Assembly: GCA_029260655.1 (NCBI GenBank)
Contig: JAJDCU010000040.1
Span: forward strand, 36,705-100,704
Origin: Phycisphaeraceae bacterium
GTDB lineage: Bacteria; Planctomycetota; Phycisphaerae; Phycisphaerales; Phycisphaeraceae
Direction: 5' to 3'
Length of the DNA stretch: 64,000 bases
This document shows positions 50,006 through 58,291 of the stretch, in pieces. The translations under genes were made by a program, and so were the position numbers. The first letter of the stretch is position 1; each line of letters opens with the position of its first letter. The notes beneath the pieces were generated by a model, which was not told the origin of the DNA, searched no databases, and worked only from the letters and a program-made list of their open reading frames with translations.

Positions 50006-51724
50006 ATGGGACTCGGCGGGGCATTACAGATCGGTCGGACAGGACTGCTGGCGTCGCAGACGGCGCTGCAGGTCGTCGGGCAGAACCTGGCGAACGTCGC
50101 GACCGACGGGTACCACCGTCAGAAGATCACGCTCGCGCCCCAGCGGTCCCAGGAGATCGGACCGGGCCTGTTCCTGGGCCGAGGTGTGATGATCCAGTCC
50201 ATCACCCGCGTGATCGACGAGGCGCTCGAGGCCAGGCTCCGCGGTTCGATCTCCGACCAGTCCGCCTCCGAGGTCCGCCAGCAACTGCTCGGCCGGATCG
50301 AGGCGATCGAGAACGAGTTCACCGGGACCGACCTGTCCACAAGCCTCGGCGAGTTCTTCAACGCCTTTAGCCAGCTTTCCAACAACCCCCAGGACGTGTC
50401 ATTGCGCACGCTGCTTGTCGAGCAGGCGTCGAGCCTGGCCGGGTTCATCCGCGACCTCGACTCGGAACTGGGCAACGTCCAGTTGCAGACCGTCAGCCAG
50501 ATCGATCAGTCGGTCGCCGCGGCCAACGACCTGATGACCCGGATCGCCGAGCTGGACCGGCAGATCGCGGTTGCCAGCAAGGGCTCGGGCGGGGCGCCGG
50601 GCCTGCGCGACCAGCGCGACCAGTTGCTGTCTGAGCTGTCGAAGTTCCTGGATATCTCCACGGTCGAGCAGAGCAGCGGTTCGGTCGACGTGTTTATCGG
50701 ATCGCTGCCGATCATCCTGAACAACCGAAGCCGGGGTATCGAACTTCTGAATGAGACGGTCAACGGCCAGACGGTGACGAAGGTGGTGATCTCCGCAGAC
50801 AAGAGCCCGCTGGACATCAGCTCCGGGGAGCTTGGCGCGTTGATCCAGTTCAAGGAGCAGGACATCCAGGACGCGATCGGCGCGATGGACACCTTGGCCG
50901 AGCAGTTGATCAATCAGGTCAACCGCCTGCACAGCCAGGGCCAGGGCATTGACCTGCTAGACGCCGTCACGGGCGCGACGACGATCCCCGACGCGACCGT
51001 CGCGCTGAACGACCCGTCGGCCGACCTGGCCGTCGTCCCGTCGCACGGCTCGTTCCAGCTTCACATCGTGCAAAAGTCGACCGGGCGTGTCATCACGACA
51101 ACGGTCAACATCGACCTGGACGGGATCAACCCCGCCGGTGATACGACCCTGACGAGTCTGGCCGCCGACATCGACGCGGCCGCCAACGTGAGCGCGACCG
51201 TCACCAGCGACGGCCGGCTCCAGATCACCGCCGACAGCAACGACTTCCAGATCAGTTTCAGCGACGACAGCTCGGGTGTGCTGGCGGCGCTGGGTGTGAA
51301 CACGTTCTTCACCGGCAGGGATGCGTTCGATATCGATGTCAACGGGTTGCTGGTTGCCAGCCCCCATTTGATTGCCGCCGCCGCATCCAGCGCCGACGGT
51401 CAGAACCCCGGCGACAACACCAACGCCCTGGCTATCTCCGCTCTGCGTGACCAGGGCCTGACCCCGCTCAACGGCCTGAGCCTGACCCAGTTCTGGAACC
51501 GCCACGTCGAAGACTTCGCCGTACGCCAGGCCCAGGCCCGCGAGAATTTTAAGGCCGACTCCGTCATCCGTGAAGGCCTCACCAACCAGCGCCAGTCGAT
51601 CTCAGGCGTGAACGCCGACGAGGAGGCGATCGACCTGATCCAGTACCAGCGTGCATTCCAGGCCAGTGCCCGGTTCCTGACCGTGATCGACGAGATGTTC
51701 CAGACACTCATCGCCGCCGTGTGA
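50006..51724 (+). CDS. flgK: Hook-associated protein 1 (FlgK)
   Basis: The protein is 572 residues. The N-terminal axial helix (GLLASQTALQVVGQNLANVA) and the FlgK pattern TDGYHRQKITLAPQ, then EFTGTDLSTSLGEFFNAFSQ and LRDQRDQLLSELSKF, are clear. The C-terminus (SISGVNADEEAIDLIQYQRA-like) closes the coiled coil. It forms the first junction layer between hook and filament. The start ATG 50006 lacks a ribosome site because of repeat R8. Confidence 0.93.
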   Translation: MGLGGALQIGRTGLLASQTALQVVGQNLANVATDGYHRQKITLAPQRSQEIGPGLFLGRGVMIQSITRVIDEALEARLRGSISDQSASEVRQQLLGRIEAIENEFTGTDLSTSLGEFFNAFSQLSNNPQDVSLRTLLVEQASSLAGFIRDLDSELGNVQLQTVSQIDQSVAAANDLMTRIAELDRQIAVASKGSGGAPGLRDQRDQLLSELSKFLDISTVEQSSGSVDVFIGSLPIILNNRSRGIELLNETVNGQTVTKVVISADKSPLDISSGELGALIQFKEQDIQDAIGAMDTLAEQLINQVNRLHSQGQGIDLLDAVTGATTIPDATVALNDPSADLAVVPSHGSFQLHIVQKSTGRVITTTVNIDLDGINPAGDTTLTSLAADIDAAANVSATVTSDGRLQITADSNDFQISFSDDSSGVLAALGVNTFFTGRDAFDIDVNGLLVASPHLIAAAASSADGQNPGDNTNALAISALRDQGLTPLNGLSLTQFWNRHVEDFAVRQAQARENFKADSVIREGLTNQRQSISGVNADEEAIDLIQYQRAFQASARFLTVIDEMFQTLIAAV

Positions 51725-51738
51725 TCCCAATGAGTCAA

Positions 51739-51756
51739 GCCGCGACAAGTCGCGGC
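51739..51756. repeat. Short GC-rich hairpin with a 2-base loop
   Basis: GCCGCGAC (51739-51746), AA, GTCGCGGC (51749-51756), a perfect 8-bp stem 14 bases after the flgK stop. It matches the design of the hairpins at 17994 and 26306. It could be a weak terminator or an RNA stability element. Confidence 0.7.
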
Positions 51757-51777
51757 GCTTCAAAAGCAGCACCAACC

Positions 51778-51813
51778 GTCAATCACTAACTACTAACCAC
51801 TAGCCACCACACC
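51778..51813. repeat. 7-bp-period phrase abutting flgL (element R9)
   Basis: ATCACTA-ACTACTA-ACCACTA-GCCACCA is a clean 7-bp period. It ends about six bases before the flgL ATG and occupies the place of the ribosome binding site. No inverted partner is seen close by. Confidence 0.7.
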
Positions 51814-53763
51814 ATGGCATCTCCACCCGCGATAACCCGAACGACTTCACAGATGCTCAGCAATCTGATGCTGTCGCGTCTGCGTCAGACCAACGCGGGG
51901 CTGTTCGATGCCCAGCGTCAGATCAGCACGGGTCAGAAGCAGTCGGTGCCGTCGGACGACCCGAGCAACGTGTCGGCAATCCTGTTCCTGCGCGAGACGC
52001 TAAGCGCCCGCGATCAGTACCAGAAAAACCTTCAGGGCGCCCTGTCGATGCTGAATAACGTCGACCAGGCACTGGGTGAGTCGGCGAACATCGCGGTGGA
52101 GGCCAAGACGATCGCGTCGAGCCTGATCCACTCCAGCGCCGAGGAGCGTCAGGCCGAGGCGTTGGTGATCGACTCGCAGATCAAGGGTCTATTAGACCTG
52201 GCGAACCGGCAGTTCAATGGCTTGTCGCTGTTCGGCGGCGACGCGGGCGCGGCGGAAGGCGGCCGGGTCTTCGAGGAGTTCATCGGGGGTATCCGCTACG
52301 TCGGTTCGGAAACGAATCTGTTTGGGGACGCGGGCCTGATCGAGCAGCACGCCTTTACCAGCAACGGGGTCGAGGCCTTCGGGGCGCTGTCTTCGCGCGT
52401 CAAGACCGACAACGACCTGAACCCAAGCGCCACCGCAGGGACCACCCTCGTCTCGGTCGACGGTGCGCAGAGCATGGGCATCCGAAAAGGCGCGGTCAAC
52501 CTCACGGTCGATGGCACGCTGGTCTCGGTCGATCTGACCACCGCCGACACCCTCGGGGACGTGCGGACCCGTATCAACGACGCGATCAATACCATCGACC
52601 CGACCGCCGGGGCGCTGGCGATCAACGGCACGGGGTTCAATCTGACCAACAACGCCGGGCATAGCATCGTGATCGCCGACATCGGTACGGCGCAGACGGC
52701 CGGGGACCTGGGGATCAACTTAAGCGCCCTGGCGCCCGGCGGGTCAACGCTGGTGGGCGGGGACCTCAACCGTCAACTGATGCTCACCACCAACCTGGTG
52801 GATCTGTCGACCGCGGTCGATTTCGTCAACGGCCTGTCGATCACACAGGGCCAGCAGACCCGGATCGCCGACTTTTCCGCCGCCACCACGGTCCAGGACA
52901 TGGTCAACGAAATCGATTCGCTTGGCCTGGGCCTGCGTCTTCAGATCAACAACTCGGCCGACGGCCTGGACCTGGTCAGCGAGGTCAGCGGCCTCCGCCT
53001 GGCGATCGGTGAGAACGGCGGGAGCACCGCCGCGGACCTGGGCCTGCGGACCTACGGCCTGAACACCAAGCTGGCGGACTTCCGCGACGGCCTGGGGATG
53101 GAACCGGTCACCGGCAAGGATGACTTCCAGCTCACACTGAACAACGGCACGAATTTCGCGGTCAACGTCGACGGTGTGACCACCGTGAGCGAGCTGATGA
53201 CCGCGATCAATGTGTCCGCGATCTTTGCCGGTCTCACGATCGGCGTGGATTTCTCCACCGGGCTGGCGAGCACCGGCAACGGGATTGAGTTCCAGGATAT
53301 GACCGCCGGCGCCAACGGGTTCACCATCAACCGCGTCGATCAGAGCCTGGTCGCCGACCAGTTGGGCATCCTCAAGGAGGACCCCACCTCGCTAACTTTC
53401 CAAAGCGCGGACCTGACAACGGTCCGTGTCGAGAATGTTTTTACCCATCTGACGGATTTACGAAATTCTTTGCTCCAGGATGACACGCGTGGCATCACCC
53501 TTGCTGGTAACAGTATCGAGTCGGATATCGACTCGATCACCCAGGCCCGTGCCACGGCCGGCGTCAGGGCGCAGCGTGTAGAACGGCAGCAGCAGCGGTC
53601 AGAGGACCTTGAAGTGATGGAAAAGACGATACTAAGCGATTTTCAGGACGCAGATTTGACCGAGGTCATCACGCGGTTCCAGCAGCTACAGACCCAGCTA
53701 CAAGCCACGTTGCAGGTTGGAGCGCAAAACCTGCAACTGAGTTTCTTGGACTTCTTGCGCTAA
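51814..53763 (+). CDS. flgL: Hook-associated protein 3 (FlgL), enlarged
   Basis: The protein is 649 residues, about twice the usual FlgL. The flagellin-like ends are present (MLSRLRQTNAGLFDAQRQIS, VPSDDPSNVSAILFLRE; C-terminus QLQATLQVGAQNLQLSFLDF). The middle (about residues 190-530) has repeated flagellin-hook-IN-like units (VSVDLTTADTLGDVRTRIND, ATTVQDMVNEIDSLGLGLRL, VTTVSELMTAINVSA), which are surface-exposed inserts. It forms the second junction layer. Its start has no ribosome site (repeat R9). Confidence 0.9.
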   Translation: MASPPAITRTTSQMLSNLMLSRLRQTNAGLFDAQRQISTGQKQSVPSDDPSNVSAILFLRETLSARDQYQKNLQGALSMLNNVDQALGESANIAVEAKTIASSLIHSSAEERQAEALVIDSQIKGLLDLANRQFNGLSLFGGDAGAAEGGRVFEEFIGGIRYVGSETNLFGDAGLIEQHAFTSNGVEAFGALSSRVKTDNDLNPSATAGTTLVSVDGAQSMGIRKGAVNLTVDGTLVSVDLTTADTLGDVRTRINDAINTIDPTAGALAINGTGFNLTNNAGHSIVIADIGTAQTAGDLGINLSALAPGGSTLVGGDLNRQLMLTTNLVDLSTAVDFVNGLSITQGQQTRIADFSAATTVQDMVNEIDSLGLGLRLQINNSADGLDLVSEVSGLRLAIGENGGSTAADLGLRTYGLNTKLADFRDGLGMEPVTGKDDFQLTLNNGTNFAVNVDGVTTVSELMTAINVSAIFAGLTIGVDFSTGLASTGNGIEFQDMTAGANGFTINRVDQSLVADQLGILKEDPTSLTFQSADLTTVRVENVFTHLTDLRNSLLQDDTRGITLAGNSIESDIDSITQARATAGVRAQRVERQQQRSEDLEVMEKTILSDFQDADLTEVITRFQQLQTQLQATLQVGAQNLQLSFLDFLR

Positions 53764-53900
53764 CCGGCGCAGGACTTGCGCGGCCCGGCGGCGAATCGGC
53801 CAGCCACGGGTCAGGACAGAAGACGGCAGGAAGCCGTCGCCCCGGTATTTCGCCGGGTGTGATTTCCAGGATGGACGGGCCGTGTTTGAGGATCGTGGTC

Positions 53901-54347
53901 ATGCTGATCAATACCTCGCGTTTCGGTGAAGTAGATGTGGACCAGACCCGGATCATCAGTTTCCCCAAGGGGATGCTGGGGTTCCCCAAGTACAAGCAGT
54001 ACGTGCTGATCGAGGCCGGTGATGAGAGCTACTTCTGGTGGCTTCAGTCGATCGAACTGCCGGACCTGGCGTTCGTCGTCACCGACCCGAGCCTGTTTGT
54101 CCCGACGTACAAGGTGCCCTTGAAGCCCGAGCAGATGCAGGAGATGGGCATCGAGTCGCTGGACGAGGCGCAGGTCTTCGTGATCGTGAACAAGCGGGAC
54201 CAGGTGCTCACGGGGAACCTCCAGGGACCGCTGGTGGTCCATTGCGGCAAGCGGGTCGGCCAGCAGTTGGTGCTCAGCGACCGGCGGTTTACGACACGGG
54301 TGCCCCTGATCGAGTTGGGGGCCGCGGTGCACGCGGCTTCGGCCTGA
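53901..54347 (+). CDS. fliW: Flagellar assembly factor FliW
   Basis: The protein is 148 residues. FliW motifs: TSRFGEVDVDQTRIISFPKG, GMLGFPKYKQYVLIE, YFWWLQSIELPDLAFVVTDP and VNKRDQ. FliW binds either flagellin or CsrA; free FliW antagonises CsrA and so couples flagellin translation to its export. The csrA and flagellin genes follow directly, the classic three-part set. ATG 53901 is chosen; the in-frame extension from 53859 is not conserved. Confidence 0.93.
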   Translation: MLINTSRFGEVDVDQTRIISFPKGMLGFPKYKQYVLIEAGDESYFWWLQSIELPDLAFVVTDPSLFVPTYKVPLKPEQMQEMGIESLDEAQVFVIVNKRDQVLTGNLQGPLVVHCGKRVGQQLVLSDRRFTTRVPLIELGAAVHAASA

Positions 54348-54486
54348 GGTTGGCCGCGCGTGGCACAGCGCCCACACGCGGCGACGAGACGTGATTTGAG
54401 ACAGGATGAAAACAACACAAGCGTAACGGGACCGACGCAAGGAAGCGGCGGGAACGCGAAACGGCCCAAGGAAGGAGCCCGAACCG

Positions 54487-54747
54487 ATGCTGGTTCTATC
54501 CCGTCAACGCGACGAGACGATCATGATCGGCGACGAGATCGAGATCACCATCGTCGATATCCGTGGGGACAAAGTCAGGCTGGGCATCTCGGCGCCCCGT
54601 CAGGTCCAGGTGCACCGCAAGGAGGTCTACGAGGCCATCCAGCGGGAGAACGCCTCGGCCACCGGGGTCCAGGTGAACGACCTGAGTGTCGCCGACCAGA
54701 ACCTGCGCAAGCAAAACGGCAAGCCGCCGGGCGCGCAGAAACCATAG
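54487..54747 (+). CDS. csrA: Carbon storage regulator CsrA
   Basis: The protein is 86 residues. The start [20 protein letters not shown] and [20 protein letters not shown] are canonical, including the conserved Arg at about 44. CsrA binds GGA motifs in leaders and blocks translation. It has a C-terminal tail longer than usual. GGAG lies 10 bases upstream. Its inferred main target is the flagellin leader that follows. Confidence 0.96.
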   Translation: MLVLSRQRDETIMIGDEIEITIVDIRGDKVRLGISAPRQVQVHRKEVYEAIQRENASATGVQVNDLSVADQNLRKQNGKPPGAQKP

Positions 54748-54750
54748 ATC

Positions 54751-54874
54751 GAGGAACGAGGCCGCCCGCGCGGGTAGAGGATGTTTATCGCACAGGGCCT
54801 AAACCGGATACCAGACCCCGAACGAATGCCACCGGCCGCTAACGCCGGACAGGCACACGCGACAATCAAGGAGG
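54751..54874 (+). promoter_or_regulatory. GGA motifs in the flagellin leader: candidate CsrA binding sites
   Basis: GGA-containing sites occur at 54751-54755 (GAGGA), 54776-54781 (AGAGGA) and at the ribosome binding site AAGGAGG (54868-54874) of the flagellin gene. CsrA typically bridges one upstream site and the ribosome site. With fliW and csrA just upstream this supports the partner-switch control of flagellin. Actual binding is inference. Confidence 0.5.
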
Positions 54875-54881
54875 ATTGTCT

Positions 54882-56348
54882 ATGACACGCATAAACACCA
54901 ACGTTTCATCCATGATCGCCCAGCGCAACCTCGCAGGGGCCAACGACGACCTGGCCGTGCGGCTCCAACGGCTGAGCACCGGGCTGAAGATCAACCGAGG
55001 CGCCGATGACCCCGCGGGGTTGATCGTCTCCGAGCGGTTGCGGACCGAGATCTCCGGCGTCTCGCAGGCGGTGGACAACATCGAGCGGGCGTCCAACGTC
55101 ATCGCCACCGCCGAGAGCTCGCTCTCGGAGATCGGCGCGCTGCTGATCTCGATGAAGAGCCTGATCATCGAGTCGGCCAACACCGGTGCCTTCTCCGAAG
55201 AGGAGATCGAGGCCAACCAGCTCCAGATCGATTCGGCGATCGACTCGATCACCCGGATCGCCAACACCACCAGCTTCGCCGGGCTCAAGCTGCTCAACGG
55301 GTCCCTGGACTACATCAACCAGGGCCTGATCGCCAGCCAGATCACCGATCTGCGCGTCACCGGCGTGAACTTCGGGACCAACGCAACCATGCCCGTCACC
55401 GTTGAGGTCCTCAACTCCGCCGAGACAGCGGCGCTGTTCCTCTCCGCGTCCAACCCGGCGGCCCCCACGACGTTGTTGTCAAGCGTCACCTTCTCCGTCG
55501 CGGGCGTCAACGGCGTCGAGGTCTTCGAGTTCGTCTCCGGCACCTCGTTGTCCTCGGTCGTCTTCGGGATCAACACCGTCTCCGATGCCCTGGGTGTGTC
55601 CGCCAGCCTGGTGAATACATCAGGTATCCAGCTCAACAGCACGGCCTTCGGCTCCGATTCCTTCGTCGCGGTCAAGAAGCTCGACGATGGGGCTAGTTTC
55701 AACAGCGTTGATGCGCTCAACGGCACCGTCGTCAATCGCGACGAGGGCGCCGATGTGCTTGCCCTGGTCAACGGCAACCTCGCCTTGGGCGACGGAATGG
55801 ACGTCACGCTGCGGACCACCACCCTCAGCCTCGAGCTGTCGCTGACCTCCGCGGCCGCGCAGACACTGAACGCGCCTTACAACTTTACTATCACCGGCGG
55901 TGGGGCGACCTACCAGATCGGCCCCACGGTCAACACCCAACAGCAGATCGGGTTCGGGATCCAGTCCGTCACCGCCAATAACCTGGGCAACTCCATCGCC
56001 GGGTTCCTCAGCTCGGTGAAGTCCGGCGGCGACAACTCCCTGGTCAAGGGCTCGGACCCCGCCGAACAGGCGCGCAAGGCCTCCCTGGTCCTGGACGAAT
56101 CGATCGACCAGGTCTCGATCCTCCGAGGCCGGCTAGGCGCGTTCGAGCGCAATACACTCCAGACCACGCTGCGGAGCTCGCAGATCGCGGTCGAGAACCT
56201 CACCGCCGCCGAGAGCATCATCCGCGACACCGACTTCGCCGATGAAACCGCCAAGCTCACACGCGCCCAGATCCTCCAGCAGGCGGGCACATCGACCTTG
56301 GCGATCGCGAACAGCACCGCATCCAGCGTCCTGGCATTACTCGGCTAA
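54882..56348 (+). CDS. fliC: Flagellin
   Basis: The protein is 488 residues. The conserved N-terminal domain (NTNVSSMIAQRNLAGANDDL, RLSTGLKINRGADDPAGLIV) and C-terminal domain (VSILRGRLGAFERNTLQTTL, AESIIRDTDFADETAKLTRA, AGTSTLAIANSTASSVLALL) enclose a variable Ser/Thr/Val-rich middle (about 160-370) exposed on the filament. AAGGAGG 7 bases upstream fixes ATG 54882; an in-frame TTG 54876 lies too close to that site. It is the filament subunit. Confidence 0.96.
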   Translation: MTRINTNVSSMIAQRNLAGANDDLAVRLQRLSTGLKINRGADDPAGLIVSERLRTEISGVSQAVDNIERASNVIATAESSLSEIGALLISMKSLIIESANTGAFSEEEIEANQLQIDSAIDSITRIANTTSFAGLKLLNGSLDYINQGLIASQITDLRVTGVNFGTNATMPVTVEVLNSAETAALFLSASNPAAPTTLLSSVTFSVAGVNGVEVFEFVSGTSLSSVVFGINTVSDALGVSASLVNTSGIQLNSTAFGSDSFVAVKKLDDGASFNSVDALNGTVVNRDEGADVLALVNGNLALGDGMDVTLRTTTLSLELSLTSAAAQTLNAPYNFTITGGGATYQIGPTVNTQQQIGFGIQSVTANNLGNSIAGFLSSVKSGGDNSLVKGSDPAEQARKASLVLDESIDQVSILRGRLGAFERNTLQTTLRSSQIAVENLTAAESIIRDTDFADETAKLTRAQILQQAGTSTLAIANSTASSVLALLG

Positions 56349-56354
56349 ACCGCG

Positions 56355-56436
56355 GCGGCCCTATCGGTGGGGTAGGGCCGCGCGGGGTCGAGAAAACTTT
56401 CTAAGAGCCCACGGCTTCACCGGCGTGGGCTCTTTT
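56355..56436 (+). terminator. Tandem hairpin terminator after flagellin
   Basis: The first hairpin GCGGCCCTA (56355-56363) and TAGGGCCGC (56373-56381) is perfect. The second, GAGCCCACG (56405-56413) and CGTGGGCTC (56424-56432), is perfect and followed by TTTT. The second is the likely terminator of the flagellar cluster. Confidence 0.88.
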
Positions 56437-56588
56437 CATAAGCCGGGCGCGGGGGGTGATCGCCCGGCCAAACTCATAGCCGTCACCACCACCAGCCCCT
56501 GCCGCATCCGGATGGCGCTGCTGATCTTTCAGAGGCTGTGTAATTCGAAGCGCCAATTCTGCCCGGAGCCACTCCGTAAGGTCATCAT

Positions 56589-57380
56589 CTAATTGCCGTC
56601 GAGCATCCGGCCGATCCCGCCGAGGATCGAACCTTCGCCCTTGGCTGACCCGCCTTGGGAGGGCGCGTGCGCGATGATGCGGTCCGCCATCCGGCTAAAC
56701 GGGAGGCTCTGGACCCACACCGTACCCGGGCCGGTCAGCGTCGCCAGGAACAGGCCCTCGCCGCCGAAGAACATGCTTTTAAGATTCCCCGCCCGCTCGA
56801 TCGAGTAGTCAACACTCGAATCGAACGCCGCTACGCATCCCGTGTCGATGCGCAGCGACTCGCCGGGGCCTAACTCCCGTTTGATGATCGTCCCGCCGGC
56901 GTGGATAAAGGCCAGCCCGTCGCCGCGCAGCTTCTGCAAGATAAACCCTTCGCCGCCGAAGAACCCGACGCCGAGCTTTTTCTGGAACGCGATACTGACC
57001 TGTGTGCCCATCGCGGCGCAGAGGAAGGCGTCCTTTTGGCAGATCAACTCGCCGCCGACGCTGGGCAAGTCGACCGGGATGATCTTGCCCGGGTAGGGGG
57101 CCGCGAACGCGACGTGCTTCTTGCCGGCGCCTTGATGCGTGAAGTGCGTCATGAACAGGGATTCGCCGGTCAACGCACGCTTGCCGACCGAGAGAAGCTT
57201 GCCCATCAGGCCTTCATTGGCGACCGAGCCATCGCCCATCCGGGCCTCAAACGTGATCCCGTCTTCCAGGTAGTTCATCGCCCCGGCCTCGGCGATCACC
57301 GTCTCGCCGGGGTCCAGTTCGACCAGCACCATCTGCATATCGTCGCCGACAATCTCGTAGTCCAGTTCATGGCTTTGCAT
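56589..57380 (-). CDS. AIM24/TIGR00266 family protein
   Basis: The protein is 263 residues with a double-psi-like beta fold family signature: [92 protein letters not shown] and [20 protein letters not shown]. The family is conserved in bacteria and mitochondria; its biochemical role is not established. GGGAG before ATG 57380 is a good ribosome site. It is monocistronic, after the flagellar cluster and on the other strand. Confidence 0.92.
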   Translation of the reverse strand: MQSHELDYEIVGDDMQMVLVELDPGETVIAEAGAMNYLEDGITFEARMGDGSVANEGLMGKLLSVGKRALTGESLFMTHFTHQGAGKKHVAFAAPYPGKIIPVDLPSVGGELICQKDAFLCAAMGTQVSIAFQKKLGVGFFGGEGFILQKLRGDGLAFIHAGGTIIKRELGPGESLRIDTGCVAAFDSSVDYSIERAGNLKSMFFGGEGLFLATLTGPGTVWVQSLPFSRMADRIIAHAPSQGGSAKGEGSILGGIGRMLDGN

Positions 57381-57562
57381 GTCCGCTCCCTCTTGTATTG
57401 GCTGATGCGGGCTGTGATCAGGTAGATATCCGCCTGAGATTATAGCGTCGGGTGGATCGCGTCTCAGAGAATATCGGGTCGATGCTGTGCGGATGTGGGA
57501 CGTATCCCGCCCGGCCGATCGGCGATGTCGGGGTGGGCCGCGGCAGAAGCGTTCGGCGTGGC

Positions 57563-58177
57563 TTAGCCGATCTGCTCAAGCTTCGGAGCCGGCAACCCCA
57601 GAAAGTTCGCCAGCATCCTCGGGCCTTCGAGTGTCAAAAAACTCTCCGGGTGGAACTGTGCGCCTTCCAGCGGGGCGTCGCCGAACACGCCGGGCTTGGC
57701 GCGCAGGCCCATGATCTCGCCGTCGTCGGTCCAGGCGCTCAGCTCGAAGCGCTTGTCGTCGAAGCTGTCTTTTCGGATGATCAGGCTGTGGTAGCGTGTC
57801 GCGATGAAGGGGTTACTCAGCCCAGCGAAGATCGTCTTCCCGTCGTGGTGGATCGGCGACGTCTTGCCGTGCATCAGCTTGTCGTTCTGCTGCACGACCA
57901 TCCCGTAGCTGTGGCCGATCGACTGATGCCCAAGGCACACACCCAAGAGCGGCACCTTCCCCGCGAACGCCTTGATGATGTCGCAACTCACCCCCGCCTC
58001 CAACGGCGTACACGGCCCCGGCGAGACGATCACATGATCCGGATTCAGCGCCACCGCCTCGTCGGCCGTGACCTTGTCGTTACGGATCACCCGCAGGTCA
58101 AGCGTTGCATCCAACTCCCCGATCCGCTGAACCAGGTTGTAGGTGAAGCTGTCGTAGTTGTCGATGAGAAGGATCAT
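57563..58177 (-). CDS. trpG: Anthranilate/aminodeoxychorismate synthase glutamine amidotransferase subunit
   Basis: The protein is 204 residues of class-I amidotransferase type. [17 protein letters not shown], the oxyanion VSPGPCTP, nucleophile Cys in [12 protein letters not shown], and QFHPES with the His and Glu of the triad are all present. It supplies ammonia to TrpE or PabB; trpG and pabA cannot be told apart by sequence. No trpE partner is nearby. Repeat R7 ends 2 bases before the ATG, leaving no ribosome site. Confidence 0.92.
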   Translation of the reverse strand: MILLIDNYDSFTYNLVQRIGELDATLDLRVIRNDKVTADEAVALNPDHVIVSPGPCTPLEAGVSCDIIKAFAGKVPLLGVCLGHQSIGHSYGMVVQQNDKLMHGKTSPIHHDGKTIFAGLSNPFIATRYHSLIIRKDSFDDKRFELSAWTDDGEIMGLRAKPGVFGDAPLEGAQFHPESFLTLEGPRMLANFLGLPAPKLEQIG

Positions 58178-58178
58178 T

Positions 58179-58220
58179 AGGGATAGGGTATAGGGTCCGG
58201 GGTCTGGGGTCTAGGGTTTG
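58179..58220. repeat. 7-bp-period TAGGGTC phrase abutting trpG (element R7)
   Basis: TAGGGTA-TAGGGTC-CGGGGTC-TGGGGTC-TAGGGTT is an exact 7-bp period. On the minus strand it ends right at the trpG start codon. It belongs to the same G-rich family as R3. A further phrase with CCCTGAGCGTAGCGAAGGG at 58237-58255 is an imperfect palindrome next to it. Confidence 0.85.
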
Positions 58221-58291
58221 CGGCCTCAACGCTGTCCCTGAGCGTAGCGAAGGGCGGGTCGCCCGGGCTGCCGTGTGACTGATACTGCCAA

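Noticed and set aside
54781..54830. Possible sigma-28 promoter before flagellin (TAAA near 54800)
   Set aside because: No GCCGATAA-like -10 lies at 14-16 bases spacing; the best match is CCCGAACG at the wrong distance.
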